From: Camarhynchus parvulus
Taxonomy: Eukaryota > Chordata > Aves > Passeriformes > Thraupidae
NCBI RefSeq assembly: GCF_901933205.1
Contig: NC_044571.1
Location: 70,557,689 to 70,621,688 of the forward strand
Length of the DNA: 64,000 nt
Direction of reading: 5' to 3'
Part shown: in pieces, positions 1 through 10,529 of the stretch
Numbering within the stretch: position 1 is the first letter of the stretch
Layout of the letters: each line of letters starts with the position of its first letter
The notes under the pieces: model-generated
What the model was told of the DNA's origin: nothing
Databases searched by the model: none
Seen by the model: the letters and a program-made list of their open reading frames with translations, nothing else
Made by a program: the position numbers and the translations under genes

Positions 1-3000
1 GCCATTGTGGTAAATCATAAAAGAAAAAATAAAATAAAAGTGACATAGTCAGCAGTGTGACCTTTACAGCTGCAAACCCATTGGAAATCAGAAGAAATTG
101 TCTCCTATTATAGGAAATACGGAGCAGATAGAGACCACAGCAGCAGCTGGCTGGCTGGCCAAACCCAAGTTCTGGCACCTAAATGCCACAGATGCCTGCT
201 AGGTAACTGATAAGCAGAAGCATTAATTTGCTCTCTGTTTTGGCGCTCTTCAGGTTTACAAGAGTAAACCACTGGGTTTTTACAATAGTCAAATCAGGGG
301 CTTTTTAAAGTCACGGTATTAAGAAAGGTAAGTGCTTTTATATTGTTGTGTCCTCACTAGTTATTTGTCTCAACTAGTATGAAACCTCGTACTTTAAATA
401 ATCAGCAGTGGTGAGATAATACAGTTAATGAAAACCAGCAAAACATGTTTGTGAAGGATAGAGAGTGAGTATAAGACCACATAAGATTTTTATTTTTCTT
501 CATTAATTTTATTCAAGACCTTTGCGTAAGCTAAGAACATGGGTTCTACAAAGAGTGTCTACTTGATATGTCTGGTCTACTACTAATATGCCATACCAAA
601 AGGAGTGTAAGGACAGAGAACAATGCAAGGAATGAAGGCTTCAATATTTGTCCCGATAAAGGCCAGCCATAACGCCGGCTGCTGCCTGAGCTGTCCGGTG
701 GTTGGCACCAGCCAGCTTCCACTGCCTGCACTGGAAAAGGTCCCAGTGAGCTGCCTGGGACTGTGTGGTGGCTGAGGAACTGGGTCAGGCATTCACATCC
801 CTCTTCATACTTTGTGGCTGTCATCCCCGGAGAAGAAGAAGGAGGTGTGAAAGGAGAGTATCATGATGGTTAAGAGCAATATGCACAATGACAGTGTCTT
901 GAGCATTCTCCAAGACAATAGGAGGAGCAGACACCATCCCTCCACTGCCAACTCTGTTCTGGCTTTTCATTCTCTGATGGCATAACATCACAAACAAGAA
1001 TAAAATCTGGCTTGAACTTGGGTTTCTTCCTTTGCTCCTCTTCTCTCATGTGACAGCAATGCTGGGAGAGAAGTAGGGACCACTTACCAGTGAGGGAAGG
1101 AATGAGGCTTCTAATGGGAACTGGTGTGAGATGGCATGGGGCTGGGATACCTGGGGGTGATAGGTGACTGTATCTCAGGAAGTGAGAAGCATTGGCATCT
1201 TGTACTTTTGGAAAATGGAGAGATATGAGAAGAGGAAGGAAATATCAGGAGTTATTTTGCTCTAGTACTTTGCGCAGAAAAAAGTAACTTTTGGCTGTGC
1301 AACTAAAGAACCCTGGACTAGCTCTTTGCTCTGCTGGAAATACAGGGAGAGTCTTTCATACTCGTTACACTGTAACCCAAACAGCAAATGCAGACCAAAC
1401 TTTGAATTTACAACTAATAGCTTAATTCTGTATGATGTTGAATACACAAACTTCTCTGGGGTGGTGGATCTTAGGAGGCACTTCAGTGTGTCACAGTCTG
1501 CCAGTACTGAGGGAAGATAGAGAGGCTGCTAGGACAGAGCAACAATGAGACCTGGGAAAGTGAACTGAATGGGACCCATGAGACCCAGATACACTCCATA
1601 TGGCCACTGAATTCCTAAATGTGGGTTTGAAAATCCCTTCCCCTTCAAGTGCTTCTTTTTACCTATTCCTGTAACAAACAGAAAAGTGTCCACCTCCATC
1701 AGAAAGCTCTTTGGGAATCATAATGATCAAAGAAAAGGCAGAGCATTTCATTGAGTTTTCTCAGGGCCTTTGTGCTAAATGTAGTATTCCAGTGTCAGAG
1801 TCAGCCATAAAATTAATACATTAAGGATACAGTCTGAGAGGTGTGACTGCCAAAGTCACTGTGTGGCACTGGGCAGAGTCTCTTGTGTGTCCTTCCTAAT
1901 AGAAAACAGTGGTAATAACATCTCAGTGAGTAGTTGTAGGGTATGATGTTAATGATTACACACTATTTTTAAAGTTCAGTCTTGCCATAAAAGTGGTGAT
2001 ATGGGGGTCCGGGTACATGTGAAATGAAATCATGCTCTCAGTCTCACTGCTGGAGGGGAACAATAAAAATCTGCCCAGAGGACATTGGCAGTTTCTGAAG
2101 GAAAGATAAAGGTTGTCATAAAGCTGCCCTATTCATTTGGCTCTGCCAAGTTAGGGGCAGACTGGTGAAGCTGCTACCTGGAAATACTTGTATTAAATGT
2201 GCCTGTACTACTCACATTTGGCAAACACATGTTTTTGCACGCCCTTTTACACAGAACAAAGTTCATTTGGAAAGCAATAGAAAATAGTTAAAAGGAAATC
2301 GCTTCTCTGGAAGAGAATGCCCTTGCTAAACTTGTGGTCCCAACATGCAGGTCAGGGACCTTAGTTTTCAGAAGCAATGTAGGTCAGTATAATGTAGGGA
2401 TCATGCCAAACATCCCTTACCTGTCCTCTCAGATAGGCATGTTATTTTTTCCCAGATGAAAATGCTAGACTAAAATTTGGCAAGAAGACAAAACAACCAT
2501 ACACAGGCTGGTAATGATGATATCATTGGGTGTCCTGTAGCTTTGAGTTATTAACAGCAGAGCAAAATTCATTAGCATGTCAAAGCACCACAGCCCAGAA
2601 TGCACACAGAATAAAGAATTAGGGCATGAAAGACAGCTTATGTGGAGAGTCACTGACAATGAAAAAAAGAGAATATTGTGCTTGAGGCAATTCTCATTCA
2701 TCAGAGTCTTGTCAGCATGGTTAGAGACTACAGAATAAATGTGTCTAACCACGTTTTGTTTGGCCACACTAGAAAGCAAAGGTTATGAGGGTATCCTCCA
2801 GTTTCTTCTATTCAGCAGATGCAGATATGTATAGAATCCTTTCCTATTCCTCATCAGCAATCTTCTTTCTGATGTATAGTACCCAATGCCATAACATAAA
2901 ATAGAATATATAGCAATCAGTCTATTTCCCGTCTCTCTAGATTGATGTATTTATACTTTCAGGCAATGCAAATGACTGCAGGCTCCCCGAAATCATCAGA

Positions 3001-5204
3001 GTAATGTTGATTTAGAATGTTAGGTCTCCAGACCAAAACCACATGTGGTTGGGCATGCTGCAATCTGCCATGGTATTGCAAGCTGATGCAATAATTGTGC
3101 AGGTGATTTTGATTATACTCTTCTCCTGTAGATACTGGTGGTGATAATTAACCAGACAACAGTCCCTCTGAGTTACTGATCTATCAAGGGTCATTTCAGT
3201 GCTGAGGTGTGCTTAAGTGCTGCATGCTTTCCAGGCAAGACACAAAACTGGTTTTGCATTATTATAAGTGTTCTATGAGGAAGTGTAATGCTAATGAAAT
3301 CTGGTGTTCTACTTAGATCCCAAACTGGAAAATTGCCACTCTGCCTATTTGAAGGTTTGTTTGCTTTCTGTGCACTGTTCTTCCATCAGGGGTTGAGAAC
3401 TAGGTATATTCTTCTTCAAAACCTGATAAGTACCTCTAAATTCAGGTTGCATGACTTTGGCAGCACTACCATTTTTATCTGTGTAAGTGAGAGATTGTTT
3501 TACTGACATTAATGTTCAGTGGAACTGGAGCAGCTCAGTATGAAAAATTAATATTAGTTAACTAGCAGGTGTTAGGTATGAGTAATGAAAGAAATGTGGG
3601 AGGCAAACTTTGCCTGCTCACTTTGTGTAATACTTGTATATTTGCAAAGAATGGCCTCTTTGTACAGGCACAAGCCTTGCATTCATTCCCTGCTCTGATC
3701 TTATCTAGAGAATTTCAGTGACCCTGATATGCCGTTAAATTTGGGTACCTATGCACTGAACTACTCCTTCCGTTTTTATTCATGTCTTGGAATTACTGGC
3801 CATCCCATTTTTCTCCTCCACAGACAGATCAACACCCTGTAATATCCTTGGGCTGCTTTTGTGTGTAAGTTGTAACACAAAGCAAATGTGATCTGGTAAT
3901 AGCAGTCAGAGCTTTTGAAATGGAGCACAGTGTAATGTGATCACATGTGTAGCCAGACATGCACTGCTCTCAGCCTGCAGCAGCCTCTGAGGTTTGCTGT
4001 TTTAAAGATACAAAGACTGTCTGTGGCCTACCTATAATCTATAGCCTAAATGCCATCTATCTATAGTCCACCATGCAATGCTTCTAATTTACTCCTGCAA
4101 TATGGATTTTCCCAGAAAGTAGGGCCATGGTTGTCAACTCTTTGGGTAGATATGCCAAGAAAGAAGCAATCCAGACCTTTTTAGTATCAGTTTATGCTGT
4201 TAGATACACCATTATGCAGGGTTTTGAGTATCTCCAAGAATGGGGACTTCTCTGGGCAACCAATTTTAGTGTTTAGCTACTCTACACTAAAAAAAGAAGG
4301 TTTTGCGTGTTTAAATGAAATTTCCTGTATTCTCAATCTCATCTCTTACATGAACTATTTTTTCTTAGACAAATGTCTTTCCCTTTGACTTAGCTAACAT
4401 GAATTTCGACAATCTTCTAAATATCACTAGAAGCCAAGATACGTACCTGTTTTCCTGTCCTCAAGAAATCCCTGTTAAATTTGAATACATGCAAGTAATC
4501 TGATGTACTGTAGTCAAATTAATTTCTTCCATATATCTCAGGTTTAGCCATAGATATGACTCTGCTTTCTCTAATTTAGATCAATGCACTCATACAACGC
4601 TATTCTTCAATTATCATGATATATTGTGTTTAAAAACACATGGTAAGATATTCTATTTATTATAACTTTAATATTAGTTCATGTTTCTTTTATACCTTTG
4701 CTAAGTGTTGTAGATGTTATTATTAATTTCTTTATTTGGCTTCTACATAGATTCAAAGGGATATTTGCATTCCAATGGGTAAAGCTCAAAACTGCTTTTC
4801 AGGCATCTGTCTTTCAGACCATGTTTTTAATGGACCTTATTCTGAAAAACAAAAATAAAATAAACATCCAAACTGAATATTCTCATAGAGAATGACAAGA
4901 ATGTTTGGGTTTTTTTTAGGTGTGTTTTCTAATACGTAGATTTAAAGTGCTGCTAAAAATGTCAGAAGAAAAAAACTTCAAAGTACCTCATGGTTTTCAC
5001 TGACAGAAATGAAAAACTGCTGGCTTCATTGACAGAAAAGACAAACTTCAAAGTGGATAGTCATCTTCAAAAGCCAGATGCTCCCAGTGTACCTGGTCTG
5101 CAAATGAGAAGAGATATCTTTCCTTGGTTGGAAACCTCTCTCTTTTATAAGCATTAAATTGTCTTAGAAGCAAAAGTAATAAAGGAAAAAACACCAGACA
5201 TGCC
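1..5204. other. No gene seen
   Basis: Apart from the weak splice-bounded segment at 254-327, this is ordinary AT-rich sequence with frames of at most 104 codons. I see no repeat family, RNA gene or island. AAATAAA near 4857 has no supporting exon. Confidence 0.6.
254..327 (+). other. Splice-bounded segment, no open frame (possible non-coding exon)
   Basis: A pyrimidine-rich run ending CTCTTCAG (AG at 252-253) and a consensus donor AAG|GTAAGT (GT at 328) bound 74 nt. No frame is open throughout: the longest stops two codons before the donor. It could be a lncRNA or UTR exon, or a chance pair of sites. No neighbour supports it. Confidence 0.12.
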
Positions 5205-5225
5205 AAAATACCATAAATGTAACTT

Positions 5226-5231
5226 TTTATT
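5226..5231 (-). terminator. Poly(A) signal AATAAA with GU-rich downstream element
   Basis: The plus strand reads TTTATT, which is AATAAA on the minus strand. About 15-25 nt further along the minus strand lies the expected cleavage zone. After it comes a T/G-rich stretch (about 5200-5185). Signal plus downstream element is the standard vertebrate cleavage and polyadenylation arrangement. It closes the proposed terminal exon. Confidence 0.5.
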
Positions 5232-5424
5232 CAACAATTAAAAAAAAATTACAGTATTTAAAACAATATTTTTCACCTGTTAGGTGTAAAATATCAACCT
5301 GCTCACATGAGCTGTAGCAGCTTCCACTATTAATTAAAATAATGAATCTACCCATCAATACTCCTGGTCATGGGCTCATGTTTCACAAGCCAAAGAGCAG
5401 GGAGTCAGATGCTGCAGCTCTCTC

Positions 5425-5886
5425 TTAGGAGTCTTTGATGCTTCTGTGTAGATGGTGCCTGACACACACTGCTGCAGTCCCACACATCCATCCACTGCAC
5501 TGATCTGCAAGCAGAGCCTTCTCTCTCTTGTTCAGAGATCTTTTGCTATGTTCAGCAGTAAGCAGTGAATGCCTCCATTGTTCCGGAAAGGTAGTGAGAG
5601 ATGGAATAGACATGATGCAGGAAATGTGCCCTTTGCAATTTTTATAAGAACACATTTTTGTTGATAAAGAACCACATCTCAGAAAGATGATTAGTTTTAA
5701 GGCATGGGCTTCTTCTGGATCCCAGGAGCTGTCTGGATTAGCAAATTCAACAGGGCCTGGAAACTGGCTTGAGCTCTGTGACTTTCCATACCATTTACTT
5801 GTCAGTTGTTGGCTCTTTTTCCATATTTTGCTAGCAAACATCTGCTCAGTATGGCAATATTCAGCTGACCCTAGCATGGCTGTCAT
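5425..5886 (-). CDS. ATG-started ORF of 153 codons in the terminal exon; function unknown
   Basis: This is the longest open frame of the window once counting starts at ATG. It lies wholly inside the proposed terminal exon. The encoded peptide starts MTAMLGSAEYCHTEQ and ends RHHLHRSIKDS. It is rich in Ser, Lys, His and Cys. The cysteines are scattered (CSYKNCKGHISC, CSGWMCGTAAVC) and do not form a zinc-finger spacing that I recognise. A random open frame of this length is uncommon but possible in 64 kb. With no recognisable family it may be non-coding. I give it as a hypothetical coding region only because it sits in an exon with good ends. Confidence 0.2.
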   Translation of the reverse strand: MTAMLGSAEYCHTEQMFASKIWKKSQQLTSKWYGKSQSSSQFPGPVEFANPDSSWDPEEAHALKLIIFLRCGSLSTKMCSYKNCKGHISCIMSIPSLTTFPEQWRHSLLTAEHSKRSLNKREKALLADQCSGWMCGTAAVCVRHHLHRSIKDS

Positions 5887-5962
5887 TCCCTCAGGGAAGC
5901 TGGTAGGTCTGTGTGTACTGTAAGCTTTTGCCCACTGTATGTGCCAACTGTTCGTGATAAAT

Positions 5963-7234
5963 CTGTGAGAGGAAAGAAGATAGGGTGATTGGTGTGGCCT
6001 CGACTGTTTTTTTGTCTCTAATCTGCATTCACTGCTGGAGGAGAAGCAGGAGAAGGTGCAGGGCAGAGAAGCAGCTTCCTCTTGAACTACAGCAAGATAT
6101 AATTGCTTTCTATAAAACTGGGAGGAGAGAGGAGAGCTATCTGACCTGAGGGATAGTGTTGGCAAAAACCTATGAGAGTATTAACTGCAGGAAATTATAA
6201 GATGATTTTTATCTGCCAGAGCAGTCTGACTCTAGAGGAACCTTCTTCTAGAAATCATGAGGGCAAAAACCCAAACAAGTTCTAAGACTAAAATTCATAA
6301 AAACATCTCACACTGTCATGGTTTCCTGTGACAATTGAGAACTGGACATGGTCTCAGCAGTTCCCTTTAAGCCTGTGCTGTGCAAATGCAGAATGAGTCT
6401 ATGCAGTCATTGCATGATCCCTGTGAGTTTATTAATCTGAACGACTGATGCCCATGACCTTCTCATTTGTCTTCTCACAAGGCTGCAGTCGCAAGTTGCT
6501 GCGTGCTGTTCTTTTCAAGAACATCTTGCAGAGACACACTGTGCCTTCTTTCAGGGAAAGTTTATAGATGTTCTTTCTTTTTACTTGTTAAGATCACAGT
6601 GAGAAATGTTATAAATAGCTTAAACTTGTGAAATTTGTTCAGGGAGCTTTGATAGCAACATCTTTGTGGAGCAAGGCTACCAGATGAAAGCTCCCAGATC
6701 TTGCTTGTTTGCTGAGTGGTAAAGTGAGGAGATTTCATGGGAAATGTAAGACTACTTTAGAAAGGGGCAGTCTTAACACAACATAGATCCAGGGAGTAGA
6801 TTCCAGCCTCTTAAAAGAATTGATATGTTTCTGTCCCAGAGAGACTAAAAAGAGTGTCTGGTGCAGAGGCAGGTTTGGAAATGGCAGAGAGTAACTCAAT
6901 ACTGAGTTAGTGCCCATCACAGTGACCTATGCTCCTGGCTTTGAGTCGGTGTGGAAATGCCAGTGGGAGGATAGCAAAAGCTTTTGTGCCCCCCTCAAGA
7001 ATCAAATAAAAATCTTCCACTTTTGATGCTTCAAAAATGCTTGGCTTGCCCTATGACACTGAGTGCATTGTATGGAAAGCTTTTCCTCCAGGAGCACACT
7101 CACACTCCACCCACAATTTTTTTCACAGTTCAGAAGCTACAGTGCAGATAGATTTATGTAAATAGTGCTCATTATTCTGCATGCATTGTATGATAGGGAA
7201 GCATGGGAACACTTTTGGAAAAATAAGCTCTTCA
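5963..7234. other. No gene seen
   Basis: This follows the minus-strand acceptor. The open frame of the terminal exon runs on to 6165, but without an ATG or exon signals. The rest is plain. A CAAATAAAAATC at 7004-7015 could be the end of an older repeat, unproven. Confidence 0.5.
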
Positions 7235-7775
7235 AGACTATTTTAGCATGGGTCCCTTCCAAAGGGGCACAGTCCTTCAGGAATGGGCTACTCCAGTGTG
7301 GGTCCCACTGTGGAGCCACAGGTCCTGCCAGGAGCCTGTTGCACCATGGGCTCTCTGTGGACTGCAGTGTGAGTATCTTCATCACCATTGTCCTCCATGG
7401 GCTGCAGGCATACAGCCTGTTTCACCATGGTCTTCTCCACAGCCTGCAGGGGACTCTGCTTTGGTACCTGATGCACCTCCTCCTTCTTCACTGATCTAAG
7501 TAAGCGTCTCCAGGGTTGTTTCTCTCACATTTTTCTCACACCTCTCTCTCACAGCTCCTACGCAGCATGTTTTGCTTTTTCTTAAATATATTATCAAAGT
7601 ATTGCTAATGGACTCAGCTTTTGCAAGCAGTGGGTCCATCTTGGGGCCTGATGCAACTAGTTCTGTCCATCATGGGGACAGCTTTTGGTCTTCTCTTATC
7701 ACAGAAGTCATCCCTGTACCTTTCCTGCTACTAAAACCTTGCCACTTACACCAAATAAAAACTGCCCAGGGATGT
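7235..7775 (+). mobile_element. Degenerate retroelement/LTR-like repeat of songbird type
   Basis: The segment matches, from memory, a repeat common in songbird genomes. Its landmarks are 'ccatgggctgcag', TTCACCATGGTCTTC, GTTGTTTCTCTCACA, CTTAAATATATTATC, GGGTCCATCTTGG and a 3' part ACTAAAACCTTGCCAC just before AAATAAA. I take it to be a solo-LTR-like copy of an endogenous retroelement. No gag, pol or env reading frame is present. Many substitutions and indels show that it is old. The open frames over it (up to 109 codons) are by-products. The family name and exact ends need a repeat-library search. Confidence 0.5.
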
Positions 7776-8017
7776 ATTTCAAACATGCAAAATCTGAACG
7801 TGATAAAGATTGTTCTCAAAAAAGTGTGACTTTTTGCATTGCTTACAGAAGGATTCTGGACACCAAAATTGTCCAAGGGCTGCCAAGATCAGCACGATTT
7901 GCAGGTCCTTTGAGTGTGGCAGGGAGGAAGTGTCATATGAAAGTGTGACTCCCCAGCCTAAACAGTGTTTAAAAGGCACTGTTTGCTGTCCCACGCTCTG
8001 GGATGTCAGCACACTGA

Positions 8018-8710
8018 TAGAATCACAGAATATCCTGAGTTGGAAGGGGTCCACAAAGATCAATGAAGTCCAGCTCCTGAACAGCACCATCCCCAAGAGT
8101 TGCACCACGTGCCTGAGAGCAGAGTCCAAATGCTCCTTGAACTCTGTCAGGCTGGTGCTGTGACCACTTCCCTGGGGAGCCTGTTCCTGTGGCAAACCAC
8201 CCTCTGGGTGAAGAACCTTTTACAGATATCCAACCTATACCTCCCCTGGCACAGCTTCATGCCATTTCCTAGGGTCCTGTTACCAGAGAGGAGAAATCAG
8301 TACCTGCCCCTCTGCTTCCTCTTTTGAGGCAGTTATAGACTGAAATGAGGTCTTCTCTCAGTCTCATCTTCTCCAGGCTAAACAAGCCAAATGACCTCAG
8401 CCCCTCCGTGTATGGCTTCCCCTCCAGGCCTTTTGCTGTCCTTGCAGCCCTCCTTTGGGTACTCTCTAATAGCTTTTTATCTCTTTATGCTGTGGCATCC
8501 AGAACTGCCCCCAGCAATCGAGGTGAGGCCTCCCCAGGGCTGAGCAGAGCAGAGCAGAGCAGAGCAGAGCAGGACAATCCCTTCCCTTGCCTGGCTGCCA
8601 ATGCTGTGCCTGATGCCCCCCAGGACATGGGTGGCCCTCCTAGCTGCCAGGGCACTGCTGACTCTTGTTTAGGTTGCCATTAACCAGGACCCTGATCTTC
8701 TCTCCATGGC
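8018..8710 (-). mobile_element. CR1 LINE fragment, 3' end, antisense to the window
   Basis: On the minus strand this is a typical avian CR1 3' region. It includes a block equivalent to 'gagggtggt..cacaggaacaggctcccc', then a TTGGACT-type stretch, and ends TGTGATTCTATC at 8018. The 5' side (high coordinates) reaches the segment with CCAGGACCCTGATC near 8690. The copy is truncated at its 5' end, as nearly all CR1 copies are, and carries many substitutions and small gaps, so it is old and immobile. An AGAGC microsatellite has grown inside it. It lies about 240 bp from an LTR-like repeat. Confidence 0.88.
8542..8573. repeat. (GAGCA)6 microsatellite inside CR1
   Basis: Six uninterrupted copies of the pentamer GAGCA are followed by GG. 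The run grew within the older CR1 copy, at the position where other CR1 copies have a single AGGGCAGAG-type stretch. Confidence 0.95.
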
Positions 8711-9929
8711 TGTAATGTAGAGTTGTGATGTGTACTTCTAACATGCTGGACTCTGTTCTTCCTGAGCGAGTGCAAGAGGAAATTTGTGAATGTTTAAATG
8801 AGTGAGTTCCCAGAATGAAAGCTGCTATGCAGACAAAGGCTGAAGTTTAAATTCCCCATGGCAGGCATTACAGCTTATTTGTAAAATGGTGCTCAGTGTG
8901 AGCATTCTTCAATAATAACAGCACTGACAATGAAAAATATACTTTAAAGTCTGTCACTCTTATAATTCAGTTCACCTTGTGGCAGCAGATTTCCAGTTTG
9001 AGGTGTGAACCTGCAGGTTGCTTTGCACAGATCTCTTATGCAGAAAGAGTGGTTTGCAAGTCTGGGGCCATATATACTTAGAAATGAGGGAACAAGTTTT
9101 GACAAAATTTGGAATAAATTGGTCATTTTTCATGGGTCTCAGCACGACTTAAATAGTAAGTAGTATTGAAAAAGTACTGCTAGCTGGAGAAATTACATGG
9201 AGCTAGTTCTCCTTTGTATGAAAGGGAAACATACAAAACAAGTATGGCTTTTTTGCCATATATATATATTTTTTGAAACAACATATTCCACTGAAAGCTG
9301 CTATTTTGCAAGTGAAGCATAGCTCAAATTAAATCTCCTTTAAAGTAGGCCCTTGGCAGGACAGAAAAAAAATTTCCCTTCCTATGTGTTTGCTCGGGAT
9401 AGACTGACTCCTCAAAAGCCTGTTGGCACAATTTCCAATTTAAAAATAATCTCTGATTTCCCATCCCTAAGGGATTAATAGGGATGAAGTCTGGCTCCAC
9501 ATTTCAGTGCATTTCATATCAGCCCTGGCAGTAGGGAGAGGGTGAAAGATCAGGCTTTTAACCTGCCTCTGAGCAGTTCTTGGTGAGTCCCCTTGACTGC
9601 AGGCATGTGGCAGCTGCCCATTGTGGAACACCCTTCCTGTGTGCCCACTTCAAGCAGAGGCTGGCAGTCTGGGGAGGCTGCTGCTCAGAAGGGAAAGCTA
9701 TGGGGACGGTGCCCTCTGCATCTGTCCTTGTCCTTTCACCATGCTGGGGACAAGGGCTTCCATCCGTAGGGGAATGTCCACAAAACCCCAAAGGGTTTGC
9801 TTCAGGCTCAAGACAGTGTCTTTTGTTATTTGGTTTGTTCCCTTGCTTCGGGTGGTATTTTTTAACTCTTTGTGGCTGCTCCAGGAACCAGCCTTGCAGC
9901 CTGGAAATACTGGGAAAGATAAGATCTTG
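8711..9929. other. No gene seen
   Basis: This is the flank of the CR1 copy. It contains a short AT run near 9259 and a moderately GC-rich part from 9540 to 9800 with overlapping short open frames on both strands. None has splice or family support. Confidence 0.5.
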
Positions 9930-10001
9930 TTGTTTTTGTTTTTTTTTTTAAACCTGTGGAAAGGAAAAGAAAAAAAAGAAGAAGAGGAAGGCAGAGAAAT
10001 A
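9930..10001. repeat. Homopyrimidine-then-homopurine tract
   Basis: A T-rich run (about 9930-9948, mostly T with G) is followed within a few bases by an almost pure A/G run (9958-10001). It is simple, low-complexity sequence. Part of the 170-codon open frame here encodes only Lys/Glu from this tract and is not taken as a gene. Confidence 0.75.
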
Positions 10002-10008
10002 GCTACCT

Positions 10009-10145
10009 GTGTGCATGCAGGGTCAGAGTTTATGGGGCACAGGGGGAAGCCCATACAATGGTGGAGGCAGGCAGGCTGTGTGCATGCAGGTTCAGAGTTT
10101 ATGGGGCACAGGTGGGGAGGGGGGAGCCCATGACAAGGTGGTGGG
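10009..10145. repeat. Two-copy 69-bp tandem duplication
   Basis: GTGTGCATGCAGG begins at 10009 and again at 10078. Both copies continue with TCAGAGTTTATGGGGCACAG and then a G-rich segment with AGCCCAT. The copies differ by a few substitutions and an extra G-rich insert in the second. As 69 is a multiple of three, the open frame across them repeats a peptide block, but nothing else suggests coding. Confidence 0.9.
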
Positions 10146-10430
10146 TGCCAGGTGCACAGGAGGGGCTGCCCTGCCCATGCTCTGTGCTGCAGCACAAAGG
10201 CTCTGCCGGGGGCCCGCCGGCGGAGCGGGTGGCCATGGAAACCCTTCAGCAGTGCTGCCAGCCTGAAAGTCAGAAACCCTGCCCCATCAGCGGGGCCACC
10301 AGCGAGCTGCTGGGGTTACTGGGGCACAGCAGTGGGAGGGAGGGCCCCAAGCCTGCCAGGAGCCCCAGGCTGCCCTCTCGCTGCATGGCTTCATCGGCCT
10401 GAGGAAATGCCCCGAAGCAGCCGAGTGATT
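10146..10430. promoter_or_regulatory. GC/CpG-enriched segment
   Basis: This is a compact stretch rich in G, C and CpG, with clusters such as GCCCGCCGGCGGAGCG near 10211-10227. The surroundings are AT-rich and CpG-poor. It contains a full RFX X-box match. Such islands can be promoters, enhancers or GC-rich repeat remnants. No TATA box, exon or clear transcription start is visible. Confidence 0.3.
10229..10242. promoter_or_regulatory. RFX X-box match
   Basis: GTGGCC AT GGAAAC fits the RFX consensus GTNRCC-(0-3 bases)-RGNAAC with both half-sites intact. RFX factors bind such sites in promoters of ciliary and immune genes. A single match is weak alone, but this one lies in the CpG-enriched segment. 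Inference from motif only. Confidence 0.3.
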
Positions 10431-10501
10431 TTCTGAGTTAACAGAGTTTCCTTTGACCTTGGGTTTAAAACATCCGACTCCTTTCCAGGATGCTAATGAG
10501 G

Positions 10502-10529
10502 AAACACTAAAGGACTAAACACTAAAGGA
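10502..10529. repeat. 15-bp tandem duplication
   Basis: The sequence AAACACTAAAGGA appears twice with a 15-bp step (10502 and 10517). It is a short slippage-type duplication at the edge of the GC-rich segment. Confidence 0.85.

Larger units (their letters stand above)
5205..5962 (-). other. Candidate 3'-terminal exon of a minus-strand transcript
   Basis: Seen on the minus strand: a pyrimidine-rich tract ends in CTCTCACAG, with the AG at 5964-5963, so the exon starts at 5962. An open frame runs through this junction. Its first ATG is at 5886, and it ends at a stop at 5425 after 153 codons. An AATAAA follows at 5231-5226. Past the likely cleavage point (about 5205-5212) comes a GU-rich element near 5200-5185, reading TCTGGTGTTTTTT. 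Acceptor, ORF, poly(A) signal and downstream element in the right order make this the best-supported transcript end here. The predicted peptide is hydrophilic, with no signal peptide, membrane segment or domain I recognise, so a lncRNA end is as likely as a coding exon. The open frame continues upstream of the acceptor to a TTG at 6165, which I read as chance. No convincing partner exon is visible nearby. Confidence 0.5.

Noticed and set aside
5887..6165. Upstream continuation of the minus-strand open frame (93 more codons)
   Set aside because: It begins at TTG, not ATG, and crosses a strong splice acceptor at 5963-5964. It is more likely intron read through by chance.
9621..10133. 170-codon plus-strand frame
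   Set aside because: It runs through a T-rich tract, an A/G tract and a duplication, giving Phe/Leu and Lys/Glu runs. It overlaps an equally long minus-strand frame and shows no family features.
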